A stretch of 64,000 nt of DNA from Pilimelia columellifera. Lineage in GTDB: Bacteria; Actinomycetota; Actinomycetes; Mycobacteriales; Micromonosporaceae. Positions 1-9,082 of this stretch are shown in pieces. Position numbers and translations under genes: made by a program. Every line of letters begins with the position of its first letter. The stretch's first letter is position 1. Below the pieces are notes generated by a model. The model searched no databases. It saw only the letters and a program-made list of their open reading frames with translations, and was not told the origin of the DNA. The stretch lies in assembly GCF_039532605.1 (NCBI RefSeq), contig NZ_BAAARY010000001.1, forward strand, positions 434,001 through 498,000, in the 5' to 3' direction.

Positions 1-86
1 TCGCCGTCACCGTGCTCGCCGGCCCGCTCAACTACGTCGGGCTTAATCCGGTGATGAAGTGTGAGCTTCCGCAGCCGTCATCTTGA
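1..86 (+). pseudogene. 3' end of a membrane-transporter-like gene, possibly an NRAMP-family remnant
   Basis: Reading from base 3, an open frame runs to a TGA at 84-86. Its segment LNYVGLNPV resembles the LNFIGINP-type motif near the C-terminal helices of NRAMP-like divalent-metal transporters, but the frame then leaves the family pattern and stops within ten residues. In an intact transporter this motif is followed by further helices, so the gene would be truncated or frameshifted. Only 28 codons are visible, so the identification is weak and this could also be the end of an unrelated gene. Confidence 0.25.
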
Positions 87-401
87 TCCGTGCCCGGCCT
101 CCGTGGGGGGTGTTGCGCCCGCGGTCCGCGCGCCGCTACGGCGATCTGAGGTGCCTCGGCACGGGTGCCGCGGGGCGGCAAAGTCCGTCCGGCACAGTAG
201 GATTGCCGAGAACACCAGGATCGTCCGTGCGGGGCTCGTCCCCGCGGGCGTACCACCGAACCCTTACCGCGGGCCTCCGCGTGGTCGGCGCCTGGCGTCG
301 GCCCGGCTCTGTCGGCTCGTCGCCGTCCGCCCGCCCGCCGCCCGCCAAACCCGCACCGCCAGCGGTTGGCCGACGCCGGCGGTACGAGAAAGCGACCGAG
401 C

Positions 402-2348
<1,947 letters not shown>

Positions 2349-2352
2349 CGGG

Positions 2353-2394
2353 TTGTCCACAGGCTGGTGGAGTTATCCACAAGCTCTGTCCACA
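2353..2394 (+). promoter_or_regulatory. Cluster of three DnaA-box-like sequences between gyrB and gyrA
   Basis: Three same-strand nonamers lie just after the gyrB stop: TTGTCCACA (2353-2361), TTATCCACA (2373-2381) and CTGTCCACA (2386-2394). The first two match the actinobacterial and E. coli DnaA-box consensus; the third differs by one base. A TTGACA hexamer at 2412-2417 follows, but no convincing -10 box was seen. The position upstream of gyrA suggests DnaA-dependent control of gyrase expression or a DnaA-titration site. This is sequence evidence only. Confidence 0.7.
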
Positions 2395-2459
2395 ACGGTT
2401 TGCCGATTCCATTGACATTTGTCCGGCTTCTGGTCGGCGTAGAGCGATAAGGGTTCACA

Positions 2460-5400
2460 GTGACGGAAACACCTGGCGACGAGGAACAGGTCGAGCCGGG
2501 CACGGGCGGTCGGCCGAGGGTCGAGCCGGTCGGGCTCGAGGTCGAGATGCAACGGTCGTACCTCGACTACGCGATGAGCGTCATCGTCGGACGTGCGCTG
2601 CCTGACGTGCGGGACGGCCTCAAACCGGTCCACCGCAAGATCCTGTACGCGATGTACGACTCCGGTTACCGGCCGGACCGGGGGTACGTCAAGTGCTCCC
2701 GGGTCGTCGGCGACGTCATGGGTCAGTTCCACCCGCACGGCGACTCGTCCATCTACGACGCCCTGGTCCGGATGGCGCAGCCCTGGTCGCTGCGCTACCC
2801 GCTGGTGGACGGCAACGGCAACTTCGGCTCGCCGGGCAACGATCCGCCGGCCGCCATGAGGTACTGCTTGATCGGAGATGCTCGGGTTCGGACCGTCTTC
2901 GGGGGGACCATCCGGATCGCCGACATCGTTCCCGCCGCCGTGCCGGACTCTGAGACCGAGATCGATCTCAAGGTCCGCGACCGCAACGGCGACATCGTCC
3001 GTGCCACCCGGTTCTTCCACTCCGGCGAGCATCCGACGCTGAAACTGCGCACCCGGGCCGGTTTCGAGCTGACCGGCACGCACAACCACCCGGTGCTCTG
3101 CCTCACCGAGGTCGCCGGCGTGCCGACGCTGCTGTGGAAGCTGCTGGAGGAGGTCGGGCCCGGCGACAGGGTGGCGATGCAGCGGGTGGTGGCGGAGGAG
3201 TTCGGCGTCCCACTGATGGAGGACCACGAGGCGGCGATCCTAGCCGGCGCCTTCGTCAGCGAAGGGTGGGTCTCCGAGGGCCGAGCCGGTTTCAACAACG
3301 TCGACCCGAGCTTCTTCGGGAGGGTCCTGACGGCCTACGACGCCGTCGTCGGCGGGCCTCGCTCCGTCAGCCAGCGCGTCATCGCGTCCGGGAGCGTCCT
3401 GCACGAGCTGGACATCCAGGACCTGACCTCGCTGCGGACCAGCGTCCTCGGAGGCATGGTCGGCTACCGCAGCGCGGACACGTTCGTCCCGGAGTTCGTC
3501 TGGCGTGGTTCGGCGGCGATAAAGCGGGCGTTCCTCGCCGCTCTGTTCGAGGGCGACGGCTCGTCTTCGCTGCTGCCCCGTAACACCATTCAGATCTCGT
3601 ACTCGACGCGCAGCGCCCGGCTCGCCGCCGAGGTCCAGCAGCTCCTGTTGGAGTTCGGCGTGGTGTCGCGGCAGAGCCGCAGCGCCCGGGACGAGATCAA
3701 GGTCGTCATCACCAACCGTCGGGACGCCCGGCTGTTCGCCGTGCACGTCGGCTTCCTCGGCCGCAAGCAGGCGAAGCTGGAGAGCGAGCTAGGCCAGGTC
3801 CCGGCTTCCAGCACCGCGATGAGCAGCGACCACGTCCCGTACGTCGGAGATTTCGTCCGCGCCCACGGCGCCAGGCGGTGGACCGAACGGGACTGGCTGG
3901 TGAAGCACAACGTCGACCGGATCGAGCGGTGGGAGCGCGATCGCGACGAGATCGCCGCGCGGATCACCGAGCCCGGCATCCTCGACGTGGTGGAGCCGTT
4001 GGTCGATGGCCGGTTCTACTACGACGAGGTCGTCAGCGTGGCCAACGCCGGTGTGCAGCCGGTCTACAGCCTGCGGGTCGACACCGACGACCACTCGTTC
4101 GTCACCAACGGCTTTGTCAGCCACAACACGGAATGCAAGCTGGCGCCGCTGGCGATGGAGATGCTGAAGGACATCGACGAGGACACCGTCGACCTGCAGG
4201 ACAACTACGACGGTCGGGCCAAGGAGCCCACGATCCTCCCGGCGCGGATCCCGAACCTGCTGGTCAACGGCTCCGAGGGCATCGCGGTCGGCATGGCCAC
4301 GAAGATCCCGCCGCACAACCTGCGCGAGATCGGCGCCGCCGTCCAGTGGTGTCTGGCGAACCCGGAGGCCGATGAGGAGACCACTCTCGAGGCGCTCCTC
4401 GGCATCGTCAAGGGCCCGGACTTCCCGACCGCCGGGCTCATCGTCGGGCAGCAGGCGATCCAGGACGCTTACCGGACCGGGCGCGGCTCGATCCGGATGC
4501 GCGCGGTCGTCGAGGTGGAGGAGGACGCCAAGCGGAGGGCGATCCTTGTCGTCACCGAGATGCCGTACCAGGTCAACCCGGATAATTTGGCCGAGCGCAT
4601 CGCCGATCTGATCAAGGACGGGAAACTCGCCGGCATCGCCGACATCCGCGAGGAGTCGTCGGGTCGTACCGGCATGCGTCTGGTGATCGTGCTCAAGCGG
4701 GACGCCGTCGCCAAGGTCGTGCTGAACAACCTCTACAAGCACACCCAGCTCCAGGAGACGTTCGGCGCGAACATGCTGGCTCTGGTCGACGGGGTGCCGC
4801 GCACCCTGAACCTGGCCCAGTTCGTCCGGCACTACGTCGCCCACCAGGTCGAGGTCATCGTCCGGCGGACGGCCTACCGGCTACGGAAGGCCGAGGAGCG
4901 GGCTCACATCCTGCGCGGTTACGTCAAGGCGCTCGACGCCCTGGATGACGTCATCGCGCTGATCCGGCGCTCGCCGACGGTGGAGGAGGCCCGCGGCGGC
5001 CTCATCCAGCTGCTGGACATCGACGAGGTCCAGGCGACGGCGATCCTCGACATGCAGCTGCGGCGGCTCGCCGCGCTGGAGCGGCAGAAGATCATCGACA
5101 ACCTGGCGGAGATCGAGCTGGAGATCGCCGAGCTCAGGGACATCCTCGCCAAGCCCGAGCGGCAGCGGAAGCTGATCTCGGACGAACTGTCCGAGGTCAC
5201 CGAAAAGTACGGCAACGACCGGCTGACCCGGATCATCCCGTTCGACGGCGAGGTCTCCATGGAGGACCTCATCGCCCGGGAGGACGTGGTCGTCACCATC
5301 ACCCGGACGGGTTACGCCAAACGGACAAAAGTCGACCTCTATCGTTCACAGAAGCGCGGCGGTAAGGGCGTGTCCGGCGCGACGTTGCGCCAGGACGACA

Positions 5401-6224
5401 TCGTCAGTCACTTCTTCGTCTGCTCGACCCACAACTGGGTCCTGTTCTTCACGAACAAGGGTCGGGTCTACCGCGCCAAGGCGTACGAGTTGCCCGAGGC
5501 CAACCGCACCGCCAAGGGTCAGCATGTGGCCAACCTGCTGGCGTTCCAGCCGGGGGAGCAGATCGCCCAGGTCATCCAGATTCCGCACTACGAGGTGTCG
5601 CCGTTCCTGGTGCTCGCCACCCGAAACGGCCTGGTCAAGAAGACCCGTTTGTCGGATTTCGACTCGAACCGCAGCGGTGGCATCATCGCGGTCAACTTGC
5701 GCGACGATGATGAACTGGTGGGAGCAGCCCTCATCGGGCCCGAGCACGACCTCCTCCTGGTGTCGAAGCACGCCCAGGCGATCCGCTTCAACGCCACCGA
5801 TGAGGCGCTGCGTCCTATGGGCCGCGCCACGTCAGGGGTGATCGGAATGCGCTTCGGCGACGGCGACGAGCTCCTGGCGATGGAGGTCGTACAGGACGGA
5901 ACGGACGTCCTGGTGGCGACTGACGGAGGATATGCGAAACGTACTCCGATGGAGGAGTATCCGTTGCAGGGCCGCGGCGGGAAGGGCGTTCTCACGGCCA
6001 AGATCACGGAGCGACGCGGCGCTCTCGTGGGCGCGTTGGTGGTGAACCCGGATGATGAATTGTTCGCTATCACCAGTAATGGTGGAGTTATCCGGACTCC
6101 GGTGAAGCCGGTGCGGCGCACGCGCGATCGGAACACAATGGGAGTCAAGCTCATGGACCTTCCGGACGGCGTGAGTCTCGTGGCGATTGCGCGCAACGCC
6201 GACGAGCCAGACGAACAGGATTAG
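2460..6224 (+). CDS. gyrA: DNA gyrase subunit A precursor with intein
   Basis: This is the DNA breakage-reunion subunit of gyrase. The 1254-codon frame is about 420 residues longer than normal because an intein interrupts the catalytic motif AMRY/TE directly after the active-site tyrosine (residue 135). The exteins sum to 833 residues, typical for GyrA. Extein landmarks are HPHGDSSIYDALVRMAQ, in which the quinolone-determining serine and aspartate have the susceptible identity, and the GyrA box QKRGGKG in the C-terminal beta-pinwheel. Translation starts at GTG 2460. The DUF3566 gene follows after three bases, so the two are probably co-transcribed. Confidence 0.97.
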   Translation: MTETPGDEEQVEPGTGGRPRVEPVGLEVEMQRSYLDYAMSVIVGRALPDVRDGLKPVHRKILYAMYDSGYRPDRGYVKCSRVVGDVMGQFHPHGDSSIYDALVRMAQPWSLRYPLVDGNGNFGSPGNDPPAAMRYCLIGDARVRTVFGGTIRIADIVPAAVPDSETEIDLKVRDRNGDIVRATRFFHSGEHPTLKLRTRAGFELTGTHNHPVLCLTEVAGVPTLLWKLLEEVGPGDRVAMQRVVAEEFGVPLMEDHEAAILAGAFVSEGWVSEGRAGFNNVDPSFFGRVLTAYDAVVGGPRSVSQRVIASGSVLHELDIQDLTSLRTSVLGGMVGYRSADTFVPEFVWRGSAAIKRAFLAALFEGDGSSSLLPRNTIQISYSTRSARLAAEVQQLLLEFGVVSRQSRSARDEIKVVITNRRDARLFAVHVGFLGRKQAKLESELGQVPASSTAMSSDHVPYVGDFVRAHGARRWTERDWLVKHNVDRIERWERDRDEIAARITEPGILDVVEPLVDGRFYYDEVVSVANAGVQPVYSLRVDTDDHSFVTNGFVSHNTECKLAPLAMEMLKDIDEDTVDLQDNYDGRAKEPTILPARIPNLLVNGSEGIAVGMATKIPPHNLREIGAAVQWCLANPEADEETTLEALLGIVKGPDFPTAGLIVGQQAIQDAYRTGRGSIRMRAVVEVEEDAKRRAILVVTEMPYQVNPDNLAERIADLIKDGKLAGIADIREESSGRTGMRLVIVLKRDAVAKVVLNNLYKHTQLQETFGANMLALVDGVPRTLNLAQFVRHYVAHQVEVIVRRTAYRLRKAEERAHILRGYVKALDALDDVIALIRRSPTVEEARGGLIQLLDIDEVQATAILDMQLRRLAALERQKIIDNLAEIELEIAELRDILAKPERQRKLISDELSEVTEKYGNDRLTRIIPFDGEVSMEDLIAREDVVVTITRTGYAKRTKVDLYRSQKRGGKGVSGATLRQDDIVSHFFVCSTHNWVLFFTNKGRVYRAKAYELPEANRTAKGQHVANLLAFQPGEQIAQVIQIPHYEVSPFLVLATRNGLVKKTRLSDFDSNRSGGIIAVNLRDDDELVGAALIGPEHDLLLVSKHAQAIRFNATDEALRPMGRATSGVIGMRFGDGDELLAMEVVQDGTDVLVATDGGYAKRTPMEEYPLQGRGGKGVLTAKITERRGALVGALVVNPDDELFAITSNGGVIRTPVKPVRRTRDRNTMGVKLMDLPDGVSLVAIARNADEPDEQD
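2865..4127 (+). mobile_element. GyrA intein with LAGLIDADG homing endonuclease (421 residues)
   Basis: A protein-splicing element lies between Tyr135 and the following Thr of GyrA, the same site as the Mycobacterium xenopi GyrA intein. All splicing blocks are visible: Cys1 in CLIGDARV (block A), GTHNHPVLC (block B), RVDTDDHSF (block F), C-terminal GFVSHN, and +1 Thr of the extein. The Mxe intein is a 198-residue mini-intein; this one keeps about 220 extra residues with two LAGLIDADG motifs, AILAGAFVSEGW (intein residues about 124-135) and AFLAALFEGDGS (about 222-233). The endonuclease therefore appears intact, so the element may still home into intein-less gyrA alleles. Confidence 0.95.
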
Positions 6225-6227
6225 TTG

Positions 6228-7496
6228 ATGACGGAGACACAGTCCAAGTCGGGCGCCACCGGGTCCCCGGCTCCCTCGTCGGGGTCGGAGGACACCAAAC
6301 GCGACCGCCCGAGCTCGGGCCGCGCCCCCGCAGGGGAACCTGCGGAGGCGCCGACCTCGCCCGCGTCCGGCAAGTCCGGCGCGGGCGACTCCGAGGGCGC
6401 TGCTAAGCGGCCGTCTCAGCCAGCGCAGTCGAACGGTCGCAACGGCACAGCGGGATCGGACCCCGGGTCCGCGAAGCAGAAGGCGGCCGACCCGTCAGCG
6501 ACCCAACCGATTCGCACCGGCAACCAGGCTGGCGCAGACCGTCCGTCGGGTGCGGCGTCGGAAGCACCTACCGGCGCTGCCAGGGGGGCAGCGGGTGTCA
6601 AAGCCAGCTCCGAGTCATCCGACAAGCCAGCCACCACCAACCCCGTGGCCGCTGAAGCCAAGCCGGGCCCGGCCGAACCTCGGCCGGTGGAACCTAGGCC
6701 AGCGGAAGCCGTTCCGACGGTATCTGGAAAAGCGACGGCGGTGGTCACAGGAACCGCTGCCCCTACAGGCGCCGCCGGGAAGCCTGTGACAGCAGCGCCG
6801 CCGCCGGGCAAGGCCGCCACGGTCGCCGGGGCGGCCGTCGCCGAGGGACGGGCGAGTGCCACAGCGCCCGCCGCCCCGGCGACCGTCACCGCGGCGGCCA
6901 CGGCCAGCCCAGCGGCCGGGCCGCGGGCGTCAGCGAGCACCAAGGCGCCAGTCAGACCACCTGGTGAGTCGGTCGGCGCCAGCGTCACCGCGCCGATCCG
7001 GATCGCTGCGAAGGCCCCATCCGCGTCGGCCACCATGCCGATACCGACCGCCACATCGACGGCGGGGAGCGCCCGGGTCGCCGAGGCTGTGCGGGCAGCC
7101 CGTGGCGCCGCCGGCGCTGCCGCCCGTGGGCCCAGACGGGCTCGGCTGAACCTCAAGCGGATCGATCCCTGGTCTGTGATGAAGCTCAGCTTCGCGCTGT
7201 CGATCGTGTTGTTCATCGTCACCATCGTCGCGACATCGGTGCTGTACCTGGTCCTTGACGCCATGGGCGTCTTTGACAAGGTCAACCAGACCCTGGCCGG
7301 CCTGGTCAGCGCCAGCGGCGGCAGCGGCGACGCCGGCTTCGCCATCACCGCGAAGGGCGTGATCGGGACCTCAGCCCTCCTCGGCATGGTCAATATCGTG
7401 CTGATGACGGCCCTGGCCACTCTTTCGGCGTTCGTCTACAACGTGTGTGCGGACCTCGTCGGTGGCATCGAGGTCACGCTCGCCGAGCGCGACTGA
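6228..7496 (+). CDS. DUF3566 domain transmembrane protein
   Basis: This 422-residue protein has a long, low-complexity Ala/Pro/Thr/Gly-rich N-terminal part (about 300 residues) followed by a conserved C-terminal DUF3566 region. It contains two hydrophobic helices, around FALSIVLFIVTIVATSVLYLV and TSALLGMVNIVLMTALATL. DUF3566 proteins are encoded directly after gyrA in many actinobacteria; their molecular role is not established. ATG 6228 is preferred over the TTG three bases upstream. A hairpin follows the stop. The N-terminal tail is unusually long, and its composition suggests a disordered cytoplasmic domain. Confidence 0.9.
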   Translation: MTETQSKSGATGSPAPSSGSEDTKRDRPSSGRAPAGEPAEAPTSPASGKSGAGDSEGAAKRPSQPAQSNGRNGTAGSDPGSAKQKAADPSATQPIRTGNQAGADRPSGAASEAPTGAARGAAGVKASSESSDKPATTNPVAAEAKPGPAEPRPVEPRPAEAVPTVSGKATAVVTGTAAPTGAAGKPVTAAPPPGKAATVAGAAVAEGRASATAPAAPATVTAAATASPAAGPRASASTKAPVRPPGESVGASVTAPIRIAAKAPSASATMPIPTATSTAGSARVAEAVRAARGAAGAAARGPRRARLNLKRIDPWSVMKLSFALSIVLFIVTIVATSVLYLVLDAMGVFDKVNQTLAGLVSASGGSGDAGFAITAKGVIGTSALLGMVNIVLMTALATLSAFVYNVCADLVGGIEVTLAERD

Positions 7497-7503
7497 TCCA
7501 CTT

Positions 7504-7544
7504 CGGGCCGGGGAGTGGTCGCAGTCGGCGACTCCCCCGGCCCG
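7504..7544 (+). terminator. Hairpin terminator after the gyrB-gyrA-DUF3566 unit
   Basis: A 13-base stem (CGGGCCGGGGAGT) pairs with ACTCCCCCGGCCCG, with one bulged C and a 14-base loop, eight bases after the DUF3566 stop codon. No T-tract follows, as is common in high-GC actinobacteria. Confidence 0.7.
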
Positions 7545-7673
7545 GACCCCGTATCGCCGTGCGGGAAGGCCGTTCGGTAAGCTAGCCTTGCTCGTCGTCA
7601 CCTGGAAAGCTGCTCGTGACCGGGCAATGTGCGCCGTTGATCCGGACGCCACGGCTTTTCAGGGCGGGTGCAA

Positions 7674-7750
7674 GGGGCTATAGCTCAGTCGGTTAGAGCG
7701 CAGAGCTGATAACTCTGAGGTCGCTGGTTCGATTCCAGCTAGCCCCACCA
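7674..7750 (+). tRNA. tRNA-Ile (GAT)
   Basis: The cloverleaf has acceptor pairing GGGGCTA/TAGCCCC, anticodon GAT at 7708-7710 in loop CTGATAA, a TTCGATT T-loop, discriminator A and an encoded CCA (7748-7750). It is followed by tRNA-Ala, but there is no ribosomal RNA nearby; this isolated pair downstream of gyrA is the arrangement known from mycobacteria. Confidence 0.97.
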
Positions 7751-7793
7751 CACACCGCCAGCCAGCGCACCTGACGTTGAGGGGACCCGCGCC

Positions 7794-7922
7794 ATGTGGA
7801 AGAAGCTCCTGATCATCGCTGGCGTCATCGGTGCCGCGGCAGCCGTCGCCCGCAAGGCAAAGAACGCGAGCGACGAGCGTGCCCTGTGGCATGAGGCCAC
7901 GACTGCGCCTGACTACCGCTGA
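7794..7922 (+). CDS. DLW-39 family micropeptide
   Basis: This is a 42-residue peptide in the 203-base gap between tRNA-Ile and tRNA-Ala. It starts MWKKLLIIAGVIGAAAAVAR, a short hydrophobic N-terminal helix, and continues with a charged region and the ERALWHEATTAPD tail, which matches the acidic-LW pattern after which the actinobacterial DLW-39 family is named. GAGGGG lies upstream of ATG 7794 with acceptable spacing. The function of the family is unknown; a single-pass membrane micropeptide is the natural reading. Confidence 0.8.
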   Translation: MWKKLLIIAGVIGAAAAVARKAKNASDERALWHEATTAPDYR

Positions 7923-7953
7923 CCGTCCGGAGTCCCAGCGCGTTAACTCCATC

Positions 7954-8029
7954 GGGGCCATAGCTCAACTGGCAGAGCACTGCCTTTGCAAGGCAGGGGT
8001 TAGGGGTTCGAGTCCCCTTGGCTCCACCA
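7954..8029 (+). tRNA. tRNA-Ala (TGC)
   Basis: Acceptor GGGGCCA pairs with TGGCTCC (one G-T pair). The anticodon stem CTGCC/GGCAG surrounds loop TTTGCAA with anticodon TGC at 7987-7989. Discriminator A and CCA (8027-8029) are encoded. The decayed region after it suggests the 3' end served as an integration site in the past. Confidence 0.97.
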
Positions 8030-8084
8030 AAGGTTGCATGGCGCGAAACGCGCTGTCGTCTGTGCTTTACCTGGTCACTGTCGT

Positions 8085-8119
8085 GTCATCGGTCATCGGT
8101 CATCGGTCATCGGTATTCG
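8085..8119. repeat. Heptanucleotide tandem repeat (GTCATCG)
   Basis: Four perfect copies of GTCATCG (8085-8112) are followed by one degenerate copy, GTATTCG (8113-8119). The array lies in non-coding DNA shortly after tRNA-Ala and could vary in copy number between strains. Confidence 0.85.
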
Positions 8120-8130
8120 GAACACGGGCA

Positions 8131-8343
8131 CTACCCGTCGTCGGTGATCTTGATCGCGGCGATGTGCGCTTCGACGGTCGCCTTCTTCTCTGCGGTGGCG
8201 CCGCTCGCGATGACCTCGGCCAGGTGTCGGCGAAAACGGGCTCCGTACTCGGTCTGCATGGCGGCCTTCCGGTCGGTGACAGGCTGCGCCGTTGCCGGTT
8301 CATCTTGTCGCGTCGGCGGGCAGGGCTGGATGGTGTCGGTGGT
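8131..8343 (-). pseudogene. Small decayed or cryptic ORF of unknown function
   Basis: On the minus strand an open frame ends at a TAG (8131-8133). From ATG 8259 it encodes 42 residues, beginning MQTEYGARFRRHLAEV and ending AHIAAIKITDDG, with natural-looking composition and charge. The same frame stays open upstream to about 8343, directly behind the stop codon of the next remnant, but without a usable start. I do not recognise a family. The quality of the residues suggests a formerly real gene; the lack of a start and the neighbouring frameshifts suggest decay. Confidence 0.4.
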
Positions 8344-8713
8344 TCAGGCGGCGGTGCGGTAGAGGACGACAGGGACACCAACGGCGAGTTCGTCGTGGCC
8401 GGTGTGATCGTAGATGACCTGTTGGAGGGCCTTGTCCCAGCGGATCGAGTTGACCTGGTGGCCGGAGGCTTTGCAGGAGCCCTGTCAGCCCACCGCGGGG
8501 GTCGGACTCGATCCGGTCAAGGTAGCCGCCGACTTGAAGCCGCGGGCCGGCGCTGTCGGCCGGGACGGCTGCGGCGAGGTCACTGTCGTAGCGGACGGAT
8601 AGGTCAGTCCGGCGCTGGCGATGGCGTCGTGGAGTGCGGCGGACCGGCTCGGGTTGGGGATTTGCATGTCGGTGTGGCGGGTGGCGTTGCCGACCCTGCG
8701 CAGGCACAACCAT
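8344..8713 (-). pseudogene. Frameshifted remnant of an unrecognised gene
   Basis: Reading the minus strand from about 8713 downward, protein-like sequence moves between frames: a segment with ATRHTDMQIPNPSRSAALHD, then in another frame VRYDSDLAAAVPADSAGPRL, then in a third ASGHQVNSIRWDKALQQVIY, ending VPVVLYRTAA with TGA at 8344-8346. No single frame gives a complete protein. The pieces look like one ancestral coding sequence broken by at least two indels. The family was not recognised. Its position beside tRNA-Ala fits the tail of an old integrated element. Confidence 0.4.
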
Positions 8714-9082
8714 GTTTGCGAAGATGCAGAGATGTTTCAGCCCGCTCCCACAACAGCACGCGGACCCACCGCACGCGCGAAAACGGCCCCCCTAAGCCGA
8801 TCCGGCCCACCGGGATCTCACTAGTACACCAAGGATCAAGGCTTTACGGCGATCACCGCGGCCAACACTGCGCGCCGCTGCCACCCAACATGCACATAGC
8901 CATGCTCGACGCTCCCAGGTCCCGAAAGGACCCCACCGCGCGCATCAGACTGCAGGGCACCCCCACCGACATGGGGCTGCACAATGACCGGTATCACGAT
9001 GTCGCATTTCCGACGATCGTCCTGTTGCCAGCTCTTGTCATGGTGTGGTGTGTCCGTCCACTGTTGACGATCCGGAGGAACG
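8714..9082. other. Non-coding stretch before the S33 peptidase gene
   Basis: No convincing gene is seen in these 369 bases. The last bases hold a good ribosome binding site, GGAGG, just before ATG 9083. The promoter of the peptidase gene should lie here, but no clear -35/-10 pair could be assigned. Confidence 0.5.

Noticed and set aside
2353..2394. DnaA-box cluster read as the replication origin itself
   Set aside because: Only three boxes, no AT-rich unwinding element, and the expected dnaA-dnaN context is outside the window; a regulatory or titration cluster is more likely.
6228..7496. DUF3566 N-terminal 300 residues as a separate gene
   Set aside because: One continuous frame from ATG 6228 with consistent codon use; low complexity is typical of the family's N-terminus.
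7674..8029. tRNA-Ile/tRNA-Ala pair as part of a ribosomal RNA operon
   Set aside because: No 16S, 23S or 5S sequence is nearby; the pair is free-standing after gyrA.
8085..8119. CRISPR-like array
   Set aside because: Seven-base units repeated without spacers form a simple tandem repeat; no cas genes are present.
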